This document shows, in pieces, positions 1 to 9,033 of a stretch of DNA of 64,000 bases. The translations under genes and the position numbers were made by a program. The notes beneath the pieces are model-generated. The model was not told the origin of the DNA and made no database searches. It saw only the letters and a list, made by a program, of their open reading frames with translations. Origin of the DNA: Firmicutes bacterium UBA3930 (GTDB taxonomy: Bacteria > Bacillota > Clostridia > Caldicoprobacterales > Caldicoprobacteraceae); NCBI GenBank assembly GCA_002385885.1, contig DGEI01000022.1, positions 2,065 to 66,064 on the forward strand, in the 5' to 3' direction. Position 1 is the first letter of the stretch, and each line of letters opens with the position of its first letter.

Positions 1-647
1 TCCTCCAGGCTGATAATACGGCTTGCCTGCAGTGCAATTCTTTCATCATGGGTTACGATTATCAAAGTCTGTTTATACCTTTGGTTGTACATCTTAAGCA
101 GTTCTATTATTTCAGCACTGTTTTTGCTGTCCAGATTGCCGGTAGGTTCATCTGCCAATATCAAAGCAGGGTTAGTTATAAGAGCACGGCCTATGGCAAC
201 CCGCTGCTGCTGCCCTCCTGACAGCTGATTAGGCAGATGCTTAGCCCGATCCATAAGCCCAAGAGTGGTCAGCAGTTCATTTAATCTTGCTTTATCCTCC
301 CTCCTGCCATCAAGAAGTAAAGGCAGCATTATATTTTCCTCTACATCCAGTACGGAAATCAGATTGTAAAACTGATAGATCAAACCTATTTGCCTGCGCC
401 TGAAAATAGCCAGCTTTGATCTGTTTAAACTGTAGATGTCGGTACCGTCAATATATACATTACCTGAGGTGGGAAAATCCACACCCCCTATTATATGCAG
501 CAGTGTTGACTTACCCGATCCTGACGGCCCGACAATAACGACAAACTCACCCTTCTTAACCGAAAATGATACGTTATCCAATGCGGCAACCGCCGTCTCA
601 CCTTTGCCATACACCTTTGTAAGGCCTTCAACCCGTAGTATGTCCAT
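1..647 (-). CDS. ABC transporter ATP-binding protein (3' end beyond window)
   Basis: Reading from an ATG at 645-647 behind a GGAGGTG ribosome site, the first 215 codons give an ATPase of the MacB/LolD/BceA class. Visible motifs are Walker A GPSGSGKST (about residues 40-48), a Q-loop in RQIGLIYQFYN, signature LSGGQQQR, Walker B LILADEPTGNLD and switch histidine VTHDE. This class energises a MacB/FtsX-type permease, which would lie outside the window. The neighbouring kinase and response regulator suggest a BceRS-BceAB-like envelope-stress or peptide-resistance module. That assignment is inference from context. The C-terminus is cut by the window edge, probably by only 10-40 residues. Confidence 0.9.
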   Translation of the reverse strand, partial: MDILRVEGLTKVYGKGETAVAALDNVSFSVKKGEFVVIVGPSGSGKSTLLHIIGGVDFPTSGNVYIDGTDIYSLNRSKLAIFRRRQIGLIYQFYNLISVLDVEENIMLPLLLDGRREDKARLNELLTTLGLMDRAKHLPNQLSGGQQQRVAIGRALITNPALILADEPTGNLDSKNSAEIIELLKMYNQRYKQTLIIVTHDERIALQASRIISLE

Positions 648-753
648 ACAGCACCTCCAATAGATTTTTTATTCCGAGGGTGAGTATACCATAGTCATGT
701 GACATCCATGTGACTCGTTCTGTGACAGTTCTGTCACCTTCATCAATGTCCGT

Positions 754-1758
754 TCATATGGCTGCTTTATACAATCGAATAAAAAAAGTAGTTCCTGAAC
801 CTTCCCGGCTTTTTACCGTTATATCTCCATTTTGTTCCTTTATTATACTTTTTGCCATAGCAAGGCCGATCCCCACGCTGTCCGGGGAAGCGTTTTTCCC
901 CTTGTAAAATCTGGTGAATATGTGAGGCAGATCTTCCTTGGCTATCCCCGGCCCGTTATCGGATATACGGATTTCGAAGTAGATCGGGTTATCCTCTGCG
1001 GTAATTTCAATTTTGTCATGTTTCTGAGTATGTTCTATACAGTTCTTCAGAATGTTTATAATTGCTTCGGTGGTCCATTGTAAATCGCATATTAAAACCT
1101 TATCCTCTCCCGTCACACTGCAGGTAATTTCTTTGATTTCCATGGGTATAAGAAGTGTCTTCAAAGCATTTTCTATGAGAGTACGTACATTGACTTCCTC
1201 CCGCTTCATCTTAATAACTCCGGCATCCAGCCTGGCCATTTTAAGCAGAGAAGAGACCAGCCATTCTATACGTTTAAGCTGTGAAGAGATACGAACAGTA
1301 AATTCATGCCGCTTTTCAGGCGGCAAGCCCCGGTTGCCCAGCAGATCAGCCAGAACCATCATTGAAGTGAGTGGTGTCTTGAGTTGATGAGATATATCAG
1401 CCATATGCTCCGACAGGCGCAGTTTTTCATGCTGTAATTGTTTGTTGTACTCCGAAAGCATCAAGGTTACCTTATATATTTCGTTCTTTAAAATACTCAG
1501 TTCCCCTTCCACATTGTCCCGAATATCAAGGGAATGCTCTCCTGCACAAATCCTTCTCAAATAATCCGATAACTTTCTTATCTGTCTGTATCGATAGATT
1601 GTAAAAGCAAAAAATGCCAGACATAATAAAAAAGCCGTAATCAAAACCAAGACTCCGGCTTTAATACTAATCATAAAACCTGCCGCAACAAGAGCTGCGC
1701 TTAAAATCAAAACAACAGCAGCAAAGTTTTTTATCTCCCTGTTTCTTAAAAAAGACAT
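754..1758 (-). CDS. Two-component sensor histidine kinase, small-loop type
   Basis: Membrane sensor kinase of 334 residues. Two transmembrane helices (about 12-32 and 34-55) are separated by almost no external loop, so it probably senses within the membrane or through a partner transporter, as BceS-type kinases do. The HisKA box DISHQLKTPLTS carries the phospho-accepting His. The HATPase domain shows an N box (NILKNCIEH), DNGPGI and GIGLAMAKSI, all intact. I chose the ATG at 1758 because GGGGGAG lies 8 nt upstream. A TTG at 1815 is in frame but has no good ribosome site. The gene sits just after its response regulator and just before the ABC ATPase. Confidence 0.9.
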   Translation of the reverse strand: MSFLRNREIKNFAAVVLILSAALVAAGFMISIKAGVLVLITAFLLCLAFFAFTIYRYRQIRKLSDYLRRICAGEHSLDIRDNVEGELSILKNEIYKVTLMLSEYNKQLQHEKLRLSEHMADISHQLKTPLTSMMVLADLLGNRGLPPEKRHEFTVRISSQLKRIEWLVSSLLKMARLDAGVIKMKREEVNVRTLIENALKTLLIPMEIKEITCSVTGEDKVLICDLQWTTEAIINILKNCIEHTQKHDKIEITAEDNPIYFEIRISDNGPGIAKEDLPHIFTRFYKGKNASPDSVGIGLAMAKSIIKEQNGDITVKSREGSGTTFFIRLYKAAI

Positions 1759-1820
1759 CTGTTTTTCTCCCCCTATTGCCAGACCCTGTGTATCCGGAAT
1801 TCTTTGAAAAAACAATGAAA

Positions 1821-2522
1821 TTATACCCTGTATCCTACCCCGCGCACAGTTTTTATTATAGCTGGATTCTGAGGGTCGTCCTCTATCTTTTTCCTCAGCC
1901 GTTTAATGTAGACGGTAAGGGTATTGTCATTGACAAAATCTCCCGATACATCCCAGATGTTTTGGAGCAGCTGCTCCCGTGTCATAACCCGTCCTTTGTT
2001 GCTTATTAAAGTCAACAAAAGGCGGTATTCCAATGCCGTTAAAAAAAGCTCCCTACCGTTCTTCTTAACTTTTCCTTCAGCCAAATTAACGGTTAAGCTT
2101 CCGATACTGACTATTTGCTCTTCCATAGATTTGTTTGTTCTGCGGAGAACTGCCCGGATTCGGGAATGAAGTTCCCTCAGCCTGAAAGGTTTTGTAACAT
2201 AGTCATCGGCCCCGATGTCCAGGCCCATAATAACGCTGCCTTCATCATCCCGTGCAGTCAGGAATATTACAGGCGTATCCCTTTTCTCTTTAAGCTTTTT
2301 GCACACATCAAACCCGTTTCCGTCCGGAAGCGATATATCAATGACAGCGAAATCAAAATCCTGAGCTTTTATTATATTTAGTGCCGATGCAGCATCGCTG
2401 CATGTTGTAACATCAAAGCCTTCCTGGGACAGGGAATATTCCAACCCTGCAGCAATAGCTTCATCATCCTCTACCAGCAGCAGTTTTATCATATTATCAG
2501 CGCATACAGCCTCTTGCTTCAT
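1821..2522 (-). CDS. OmpR-family response regulator
   Basis: DNA-binding partner of the kinase that follows it. The N-terminal receiver has the acidic pair in LLLVEDDEA, the phospho-acceptor Asp in AVIDISLPDG, the conserved Thr in FLTARDD and Lys in YVTKPF. The C-terminal winged helix ends in TVYIKRLRKKIEDDPQNPAIIKTVRGVGYRV, typical of OmpR/PhoB. The start is uncertain: the ATG at 2522 has no close ribosome site, and an internal ATG ten codons later (MIKLLLVEDD) fits the family length but also lacks one. The target is presumably the adjacent ABC transporter, by analogy with BceR. Confidence 0.9.
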   Translation of the reverse strand: MKQEAVCADNMIKLLLVEDDEAIAAGLEYSLSQEGFDVTTCSDAASALNIIKAQDFDFAVIDISLPDGNGFDVCKKLKEKRDTPVIFLTARDDEGSVIMGLDIGADDYVTKPFRLRELHSRIRAVLRRTNKSMEEQIVSIGSLTVNLAEGKVKKNGRELFLTALEYRLLLTLISNKGRVMTREQLLQNIWDVSGDFVNDNTLTVYIKRLRKKIEDDPQNPAIIKTVRGVGYRV

Positions 2523-2571
2523 ATATGGAGAGAATAGCGCCGTTCCCCCCTTTCATGCATATGTTATGGTT

Positions 2572-2600
2572 ATTCTAATGCAGGCATTTACAAATATCAA
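2572..2600 (-). promoter_or_regulatory. Promoter for response regulator operon
   Basis: On the minus strand, TTGATA and TAGAAT are separated by exactly 17 nt, a good match to a housekeeping promoter. It points into the response regulator, kinase and ABC ATPase genes. Confidence 0.6.
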
Positions 2601-2651
2601 CCCATATATTGCCCTTATATATGTGAAGAATACTATGGGGATCACCTTGCG

Positions 2652-2790
2652 CAAAGGCTTGGAACCTGCTAACGAAGCAGAAGATAACCGGAACCAGCCT
2701 GACGCGTCAGCGAGTTTTGGCGGAGGCCTGGAGCGAGTTGGACAGGTTCCTGGCCTTAAGCTCCAGTGATTGGAATAGTCTTCTGCACAT
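2652..2790 (+). repeat. Dispersed structured repeat, copy 1
   Basis: About 139 bp, roughly 84% identical over its core to the reverse complement of 35862-36000. The core is bounded by imperfect inverted arms AAGGCTTGGAACCTG (2654-2668) and CAGGTTCCTGGCCTT. It contains a perfect 12-bp palindrome CTGACGCGTCAG. Conservation continues past the right arm through CCAGTGATTGGAA to GCACAT. Differences between copies keep the end stem paired and show no codon-position bias, so I read it as a structured RNA or small mobile element and not a gene. It fills the gap between the GGDEF gene and the regulator promoter. Confidence 0.75.
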
Positions 2791-2795
2791 CTTGT

Positions 2796-5360
2796 CTACT
2801 TACCTTCCATTATATTTATAAATATCCTGACTATGTCTGGGTCAAATTGTGTTCCTGCGTTCCTTCGTATTTCGGCTATTGCATCCTCCCTCCTCATAGC
2901 TTTCCGGTAAGCCCGATCGTTGTTCATGGCATCATAAGCATCAGCAACCGCCAGGATACGGCATAACAGCGGTATTTCCGTGCCTTTTAGCCCTCTTGGA
3001 TAGCCTGTGCCATCCCATCGCTCATGATGACACAGTATGTATTCAGCTATGGGTGCAAGTTCCGGTGTATTTTGGGCAATGCGCCAGCCAATTTCCGGGT
3101 GTTTTTTTACCTCGGCCCATTCTTCGTCAGACAGCGGCCCGGGTTTCTGAAGTATACTCTCTTTTATGCCTACCTTGCCAATATCATGCAGCATTGCCAA
3201 AAGAGCAAGATCATCAAGCTCTTTAGGTGAAAGCATCATTTCCTTTGCTATAGCAAAACAATATTCTTTTATACGCTGGGCATGCTCCTCGGTCTCCATA
3301 CTCTTGGCAAACAGGGTAGAAAGAAGGGTATTTATAATGGCATTACGGTAACTCTTCCCTTCCATAAGCTTTCTGCGGTACATTAATTCTTCAGCATCAT
3401 TTATAACCTGCTGAATATCGTCGGATAAATCCTTTTTAACTGCGCAGCCCATAGCTACACTTAGCTGTGTTGGCAAACCTTTTTCATTTTCCAGCCTTGT
3501 CTTTATCCAGTCTATGATTCTTTGAGCGGCCTTTTCTGTTGCATAAGGCAAAAGTACCAGGAACTCGTCTCCACCCCAACGGACAATTATATCTCCACGG
3601 CGGCAGCTTTCTTTCAGTATCTCTGCTGTTCTTATAAGAAGCCTGTCCCCTTCCTGGTGGCCAAAAACATCATTAGTGAGTTTTAGACCGTTTACATCAG
3701 CAATAATTACAGCCAATGGTACTATACCCTGCATTTCTATCTTCTCAAGCTGCTCTTCCAGATACCGTCGGTTATACAAGCCGGTTAACGAGTCATGATA
3801 GCTTAACCTGAGAATCTCAGCCTGCCAGGCTCTTTCCTGAATAACATCGCGAAATACCATAACCACGCCAAAGGTCTGGCCTTCCATATCCCTTATAGGC
3901 GCAGCGCTGTCTGCTATTGGTATTCTGCGGCCATCCCTGGTTATAAGAATGGTATGATTAGCCAGACCTACAACTTTGCCAGTTTTTAAAACCCTTCCTA
4001 TCGGGTTTTCCACCTTTTCTTCTGTTACTTCGTTTATTAACGTAAAAACATCATCAAAATGCTTCCCTTTAGCTTCATCTTCACTCCAGCCGGTTATTCT
4101 CTGTCCGGCCTTATTGAGCATTGTTATCCTGCCTTCATTATCGGTGGTTACTACGCCATCGCCGATTGAAAATAATGTAACCCTGTGAAGTTCCTTTTCC
4201 CGATAGAGTTCCTCTCTGTATCTCTCCCTGTCGGTTACATCAAAAATTATATGAAAAAGCAACCTCTCTTGCTTTTGTAATATAGGACAGGAATACACAT
4301 CAACTACCCTGATTTCACCGTTTTTTAATGTGTGGGGCATTATGAAATGCCCCTGTTTGCCTTGCACTGCCAAATCACACTGTTTTTTTGCATCATCGTA
4401 CGATAGTCCGTTCAGATCCTGAACATACATGTTCATTAGTTCTTCTTTTGTATAGCCATAAAATGAACAGGCCGACGGATTAGCATCAATTATCCTGCCG
4501 GTTATCGGTTCTATAAGCAGCATGACGGCCGAATGCTCATTAAACATTGACTGAAGACGGTTGAAGAGTTCTTCCCTCTCTTTTTCCGCCTTTCTTTGCA
4601 GTGTGATATCCTGTCGGGAACCAACCAGGTACTTGACTTCATTGTCCCTCAGTACAGGTGTAACTGTAGTCAGCCAGGTTCGTGTGCCGGCTTTAAACGG
4701 CAATGTTTCTTCATATGTAGTCGGAGCTTTGGCTTCAACGCACCGTCTATATCCTGCTTTCACAATATTGCCCAGTTCTTTGCCTAACACCTGATTCGGT
4801 GTCTTATCCTTTATATCTTCAATACTGTAGCCTGCCAATCTTTGATGTGCAGCATTATTTCGTATGTAACGAAATTCGCCATTCTCTACCCTGGCCAAAA
4901 ACATAGCGTCCTGAGTGGCATTGAATATGGTATCAAGTTCATCGGCCAATTCCTTAAGCTTTTTTTCGTTTTCCTCAAGAGCATTAATATGTTCCATTTC
5001 CTGTGTTACATCCTGAAATATGCTAACAAAGCGATCTTCCTTAACCAAAAAAGCAGTAATTCTGTACCATTTTTTCAAACGAGTCAAATATTGTGTAAAC
5101 TCAGCTTTTTGATCTGCATTATTGACCTTGCTGTAGTAACTATCCCAATCAAAAAGCTTGTCTCCGGGATTCAACAAAACCTCAGCAGCCCTTTTTCCGA
5201 TCAACATATCCTTCCTAAGCCCGGTCATTTTCTCAAACGCAGGATTAACATAAAGAAAAATATAATCATTGGGCTTACCATCTTTCCCGGCAACAATTTT
5301 AAGATATACACAACCAAAATTAGCCCGTCTCATAACCTCATGCCATACATCATTCTGCAT
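2796..5360 (-). CDS. PAS(x4)-GGDEF-HD-GYP cyclic-di-GMP signalling protein
   Basis: A cytoplasmic 854-residue protein with no membrane segment. Four PAS-type sensor domains lie at roughly residues 10-120, 130-255, 265-385 and 390-515. The GGDEF domain (about 520-680) has an intact RWGGDEF active site, and RRGD five residues before it matches the RxxD inhibitory site. The C-terminal HD-GYP domain (about 685-854) keeps LHDIGKVGI and HHERWDGTGYP. Both synthesis and hydrolysis of c-di-GMP are therefore possible. PAS ligands cannot be read from sequence. The ATG at 5360 is preferred because GGAAGGGG lies just upstream; a start 16 codons earlier lacks such a site. Confidence 0.93.
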   Translation of the reverse strand: MQNDVWHEVMRRANFGCVYLKIVAGKDGKPNDYIFLYVNPAFEKMTGLRKDMLIGKRAAEVLLNPGDKLFDWDSYYSKVNNADQKAEFTQYLTRLKKWYRITAFLVKEDRFVSIFQDVTQEMEHINALEENEKKLKELADELDTIFNATQDAMFLARVENGEFRYIRNNAAHQRLAGYSIEDIKDKTPNQVLGKELGNIVKAGYRRCVEAKAPTTYEETLPFKAGTRTWLTTVTPVLRDNEVKYLVGSRQDITLQRKAEKEREELFNRLQSMFNEHSAVMLLIEPITGRIIDANPSACSFYGYTKEELMNMYVQDLNGLSYDDAKKQCDLAVQGKQGHFIMPHTLKNGEIRVVDVYSCPILQKQERLLFHIIFDVTDRERYREELYREKELHRVTLFSIGDGVVTTDNEGRITMLNKAGQRITGWSEDEAKGKHFDDVFTLINEVTEEKVENPIGRVLKTGKVVGLANHTILITRDGRRIPIADSAAPIRDMEGQTFGVVMVFRDVIQERAWQAEILRLSYHDSLTGLYNRRYLEEQLEKIEMQGIVPLAVIIADVNGLKLTNDVFGHQEGDRLLIRTAEILKESCRRGDIIVRWGGDEFLVLLPYATEKAAQRIIDWIKTRLENEKGLPTQLSVAMGCAVKKDLSDDIQQVINDAEELMYRRKLMEGKSYRNAIINTLLSTLFAKSMETEEHAQRIKEYCFAIAKEMMLSPKELDDLALLAMLHDIGKVGIKESILQKPGPLSDEEWAEVKKHPEIGWRIAQNTPELAPIAEYILCHHERWDGTGYPRGLKGTEIPLLCRILAVADAYDAMNNDRAYRKAMRREDAIAEIRRNAGTQFDPDIVRIFINIMEGK

Positions 5361-5673
5361 TCTTATTCCCCTTCCATTAACAAAAACTGTATACCAATAG
5401 CCAATCATTAATTATCATTTATAGCAGCAAACTTTTTAAGTTTCCTGAAATATGCGGCAAATAGGCCTGTTTTAATTTATTTATACACATTACTTTAATA
5501 ATTGAATACTCCAATATACGAATTTTCTAAATTGCCAATACCGGTATAAATGCTCTTTTGCGGATGCCGGACAGTTAAAATCCGCAAAATATCTGACAGC
5601 TTTCCTGCCAGCTCCACCGGGACAGCAAACTCTGAATGCCGTTTTGAAATATCGATGATAAAAGCGAAGACAG

Positions 5674-5730
5674 CTAAGCTGCTAAAACAGCGGCCTCCCG
5701 GAAGGTGTCAGGATTGCTAAGATTGTACAT
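5674..5730 (-). CDS. Possible 18-residue peptide (MYNLSNPDTFREAAVLAA)
   Basis: A very short ORF whose ATG follows GAGGTGATATGC, a well-spaced ribosome site that is the main reason to list it. The product is a soluble 18-mer with no signal peptide, Cys or repeat. Bases just after and over its stop can form a small GCTG/CAGC hairpin. It lies inside the long intergenic space upstream of the GGDEF gene, in the same orientation, so it might be a leader peptide. I do not recognise the sequence, and it may be chance. Confidence 0.3.
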   Translation of the reverse strand: MYNLSNPDTFREAAVLAA

Positions 5731-5924
5731 GCATATCACCTCATAAAATGTTTCCCGGGAAAAAAACAACTCATATAATGCCTGAGTTTAATGCAGATAA
5801 ATCTGTATTTTTGAGACGGACTGCAAAAGATTTGCATTAAAGCGGCAAAAATATTAGATTTTAATTGACATTGCAATTATAGCAACGGGAAGCAGAAAAT
5901 GTCAATCTTGCAATATACCGTGAA

Positions 5925-5953
5925 TTGATTATTCTGCTTAAATATTATATAAT
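5925..5953 (+). promoter_or_regulatory. Promoter for ychF
   Basis: TTGATT and TATAAT separated by 17 nt, about 40 nt upstream of the ychF start codon. A strong match to a SigA-type promoter. Confidence 0.75.
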
Positions 5954-5994
5954 CTGTCATTGTAAAAAACTTTTTTTCTCGTGGAGGGTTCAAT

Positions 5995-7089
5995 ATGAAA
6001 CTTGGAATCATCGGCTTGCCCAATGTAGGGAAAAGTACTCTTTTTAATGCTCTTACAAATGCAGGAGCCCAGGTTGAAAACTATCCCTTCTGTACAATTG
6101 ATCCCAATGTCGGCATAGTAGCTGTACCCGATGAAAGGTTAGGCAGGCTGGTAGGGATATACAATTCCGAAAAGGTTACCCCTACTTTCATTGAGTTTGT
6201 TGACATAGCCGGACTGGTGAAGGGAGCCAGCAGAGGCGAGGGCCTTGGAAACAGGTTTTTATCCCATATCCGGGAAGTAGATGCCATTGTTCATGTAGTC
6301 CGCTGTTTTCAGGATGACAACATAACCCACGTTGATGGTTCCATAGATCCAATACGGGATATAGAAATAATAAATCTGGAACTAATTTTTGCTGATCTGG
6401 AAAGCCTGGACAGACAGATTTCCAGGGTTCAAAAATTGGCAAAAAGCGGCCAAAAAAAATATATGGAAGAGCTTCAGATTATGGAATATATCAAAGAAAA
6501 CCTTGAAAAGGGCATTCCGGTCCGGAATCTGTCCTTTTCAGATGAACAGCAGAATATTGTAAGGCAGCTGTTCATGCTCACATCAAAGCCGATGATATAC
6601 GCAGCCAACATTTCTGAAGATGATGTGCCGGAAGATTCATATCACCCTATGGTTGAGAAAGTAGTGGAATATGCAAAAAAAGAAAATACTCCTGTACTCG
6701 TTATATGCGCAAAACTGGAAGCGGAAATCGCCCAACTGAACAACGATGAAAAACATGCATTCTTACAGGAAATGGGGTTGGAGAATTCCGGATTGGACAG
6801 GTTAATTACCGAATGCTACAGGCTTTTGGACCTCATAAGCTTTATAACCCTGAATCAAAAAGAGGTAAAAGCATGGACCATAAAAAGAGGAACTAAAGCT
6901 CCGCAAGCCGCCGGAAAAATCCACAGTGACTTCGAAAGTGGTTTTATCAGGGCTGAGGTGGTACCATATTATACACTCGTGGCTTTGGGTTCTATGAATG
7001 CAGCAAGAGAAAAAGGGCTGGTCAGATCGGAAGGCAAGGATTATGAAATACAGGAAGGTGATGTTGTACTTTTCCGTTTCAACGTATAG
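5995..7089 (+). CDS. ychF: Ribosome-binding ATPase YchF (Obg family)
   Basis: 364 residues, the usual length. The N-terminal G domain begins MKLGIIGLPNVGKSTLFNALT (P-loop GLPNVGKST) and has the switch motif DIAGLVKGASRGEGLGNRFL. A coiled-coil arm follows (about 130-200). The C-terminal TGS domain ends EGDVVLFRFNV. YchF/OLA1 proteins prefer ATP to GTP, bind ribosomes and have been tied to oxidative-stress control. GGAGGG six nt before the ATG fixes the start. It is a single gene with its own promoter and converges on pgeF with only 27 nt between them. Confidence 0.97.
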   Translation: MKLGIIGLPNVGKSTLFNALTNAGAQVENYPFCTIDPNVGIVAVPDERLGRLVGIYNSEKVTPTFIEFVDIAGLVKGASRGEGLGNRFLSHIREVDAIVHVVRCFQDDNITHVDGSIDPIRDIEIINLELIFADLESLDRQISRVQKLAKSGQKKYMEELQIMEYIKENLEKGIPVRNLSFSDEQQNIVRQLFMLTSKPMIYAANISEDDVPEDSYHPMVEKVVEYAKKENTPVLVICAKLEAEIAQLNNDEKHAFLQEMGLENSGLDRLITECYRLLDLISFITLNQKEVKAWTIKRGTKAPQAAGKIHSDFESGFIRAEVVPYYTLVALGSMNAAREKGLVRSEGKDYEIQEGDVVLFRFNV

Positions 7090-7116
7090 CACCAATCAGA
7101 ATCATCCGGCTGCAGT

Positions 7117-7947
7117 TCACCCTTTTAGCATTAAAACGGCTGCCATACTGCCGGTATGCCCTCTGTCCCCCCTGTGTGAGAAAAATATATCATTTCTACA
7201 GCAGGTACATATGGAAGCCAGGCTGATATTGTCTTTTGGCACTCCCATTTCAATTAATTCCATTGTGTTTGCCTGCCACAGATCGATATTGTACTTATTT
7301 GGTTTTCTGCCGTTCTTTATAATATACCGATGTTTTGGGAAAGCCGCAGCAAATTGCTCCATCACAGGAATGTCCACTTCAAAGCAGCAAGGCCCTATTG
7401 ATGGGCCTATCCCCACTAAGCAATCCTCCGGCCGGGTTCCAAAGGCCTTCTCCATCATTGCCAAAGTCTTTGCACCAATTTTAGCCACAGTTCCCCTCCA
7501 GCCAGCGTGGCTTACAGCTATGGCAGGATAAACCGGATCTAAAAAGAATAATGGCACGCAGTCGGCATAAAATGTCACCAGAGCTACTCCCGGTTGACAG
7601 GTCATCAGCCCGTCTTTGCCAATAATATCAGTATTCCTGAAGATACCCTTTCCCCTGTCATTTTCGCCCACCACCGCTATCTGATCACCATGTATTTGAT
7701 CAGAAAACACCATATTACCGGGTTCAACCCCGATAGCACGGCAGAATCTTGAGAAATTCTCCATAACTGCTTCCCTTGAGTCACTTTTCTTTAGCCCAAG
7801 ATTCAAAGTTCCATACTGGCCTGTGCTAACTCCTCCCTTTCTGGTGCTGAACCCGTTTCTCACCAGGCCGGTATCATCAAAACTGGCAATGGTATAGTAC
7901 CATACACCGTCATTTATATGCAGGCAAAATCCTTCTTTTCCAATCAT
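7117..7947 (-). CDS. pgeF: Peptidoglycan editing factor / polyphenol oxidase-like, YfiH family
   Basis: 276-residue DUF152/YfiH protein. Metal-site signatures are present: SHAGWRGTVAKI with its His, the Cys-rich CTCCRNDIFFSHRGDRGHTGS tail and the conserved YADCVPLFF. Family members act as purine nucleoside phosphorylases or oxidases, and in E. coli PgeF edits mis-incorporated peptidoglycan precursors. In Firmicutes it is the ylmD gene that follows the sigE-sigG block, exactly as here. I chose the ATG at 7947, with GGGAG eight nt upstream; the ATG five codons earlier has no ribosome site. It is the last gene of the large minus-strand cluster. Confidence 0.92.
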   Translation of the reverse strand: MIGKEGFCLHINDGVWYYTIASFDDTGLVRNGFSTRKGGVSTGQYGTLNLGLKKSDSREAVMENFSRFCRAIGVEPGNMVFSDQIHGDQIAVVGENDRGKGIFRNTDIIGKDGLMTCQPGVALVTFYADCVPLFFLDPVYPAIAVSHAGWRGTVAKIGAKTLAMMEKAFGTRPEDCLVGIGPSIGPCCFEVDIPVMEQFAAAFPKHRYIIKNGRKPNKYNIDLWQANTMELIEMGVPKDNISLASICTCCRNDIFFSHRGDRGHTGSMAAVLMLKG

Positions 7948-7993
7948 AGTTAGTACTCCCATAAATATATAATTGCTTTATCAGTATCCGGTA

Positions 7994-8449
7994 CTATTTC
8001 TCCATTAACAGCTTATTCAGTTCCTCCATAAAAGTATTGAGATCTTTAAACTGTCGGTACACCGAAGCGAACCGGACATAAGCCACCTCATCCAGCTTTT
8101 TTAGTTTTTCCATAACCATCTGCCCGATTTGCTGGCTGGTAACCTCAGGTTCCAGTGAATTAAAGACCTGTTTCTCTATTTCCTGCACCAGCGTTTCCAG
8201 ATCCTTAAGGGATATCGGCCTTTTCTCACAAGCTTTTACCAATCCTCTCAAAATCTTATTCCTGTCAAATGACTCGCGTCTGCCATCCTTTTTGACAACA
8301 AATAACGGCAGCTGTTCAATTTTTTCGTATGTTGTAAACCGTTTCCCGCAATGTATACATTCACGGCGTCTGCGAATGGTAAGTCCTTCATCTGTAGGCC
8401 TCGAATCCACTACTTTGCTCTCCATTTTATAGCAAAAAGGACATCTCAC
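7994..8449 (-). CDS. nrdR: Transcriptional repressor NrdR
   Basis: 151-residue regulator of ribonucleotide reductase genes. The N-terminal zinc ribbon is RCPFCYKMESKVVDSRPTDEG...RRRECIHCGKRFTTYE with both CxxC pairs. An ATP-cone domain follows (about residues 45-135) that senses ATP/dATP. The start is set to GTG at 8449 so that the protein begins (M)RCPFC like other family members; AAGGAGG lies eight nt before it. The ATG six codons upstream has no such site. No ribonucleotide reductase gene is in the window, so its targets are elsewhere. Confidence 0.96.
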   Translation of the reverse strand: MRCPFCYKMESKVVDSRPTDEGLTIRRRRECIHCGKRFTTYEKIEQLPLFVVKKDGRRESFDRNKILRGLVKACEKRPISLKDLETLVQEIEKQVFNSLEPEVTSQQIGQMVMEKLKKLDEVAYVRFASVYRQFKDLNTFMEELNKLLMEK

Positions 8450-8630
8450 AGTCTTTGCCTCCTTCATCCGTAAACATAAATAAAGCTAAAAATACATTAT
8501 AACATCGTTTCCTTACAATTGAATTATAATATTTTTATCCATGCTCGTCCACTTTTGTTTTCTTACCAACTGTGATCATCAGCTGCAAAATATAGCGGTA
8601 TAATCTCAGGGAGTCTGTTACAATTTGTCG

Positions 8631-8882
8631 TCATCTTCTGATAACAGATGGATCTACATCCACCAGTATCACATCATCCCCTATTTTTTTAATATTCTCC
8701 CAGGGAATTATAATATCCTGGGAGCCCTTAATAAAGCCGAGCCAGCGTGACGGTCCGGGTACCACAATAGCGACAATTCTGCCGGATTTTAAGTCGAATT
8801 CCATATCAATTATAACCCCCAGCCTTCTTCCGTCCCTAATGTTAATAACTTCTTTTTGTCTGAAATCCGATGTTTTCTCCAT
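8631..8882 (-). CDS. ylmC: YlmC/YmxH family PRC-barrel sporulation protein
   Basis: A small soluble protein of about 83 residues with a PRC-barrel-like fold: RQKEVINIRDGRRLGVIIDMEFDLKSGRIVAIVVPG, then DIIIPWENIKKIGDDVILVDV. This family regularly follows sigG in spore formers. Its biochemical role is not established. The ATG at 8882 gives the family's usual length. The GGGGGAG upstream is 13 nt away, longer than ideal, so the exact start is uncertain. Confidence 0.85.
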   Translation of the reverse strand: MEKTSDFRQKEVINIRDGRRLGVIIDMEFDLKSGRIVAIVVPGPSRWLGFIKGSQDIIIPWENIKKIGDDVILVDVDPSVIRR

Positions 8883-8973
8883 AATACATTCATCACTCCC
8901 CCGAGACATCAATCTTATAAAGTTTATTCCCATAATATGATAATAATGAGTGCTATATTCTCTTAAACCAACA

Positions 8974-9013
8974 TAAAAAATAGCCTTGCCGGTTTGGCAA
9001 GGCTATTTTTTTA
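8974..9013. terminator. Intrinsic terminator after sigG
   Basis: Inverted repeat AATAGCCTTGCC / GGCAAGGCTATT with a five-base loop, flanked by A-runs and T-runs on both sides, so it can work in either direction. It lies just after the sigG stop codon and separates sigG from ylmC. Confidence 0.85.
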
Positions 9014-9033
9014 TCCGGATAATTTTGATTCTA

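Larger units (their letters stand above)
5361..5994. other. Intergenic region, divergent
   Basis: A 634 bp gap between the divergent GGDEF gene and ychF. It holds a short ORF with a good ribosome site (5674-5730, minus), a perfect 12-bp palindrome TTTCCCGGGAAA around 5750-5761 and the ychF promoter (5925-5953). The remainder is AT-rich with nothing I can name. Confidence 0.5.

Noticed and set aside
2566..2769. 67-codon ORF containing ASASFGGG, similar to the ORF at 35883-36086
   Set aside because: It is the translated dispersed repeat. Substitutions between copies favour second codon positions, similarity begins mid-ORF and runs past the stop codon, and there is no ribosome site.
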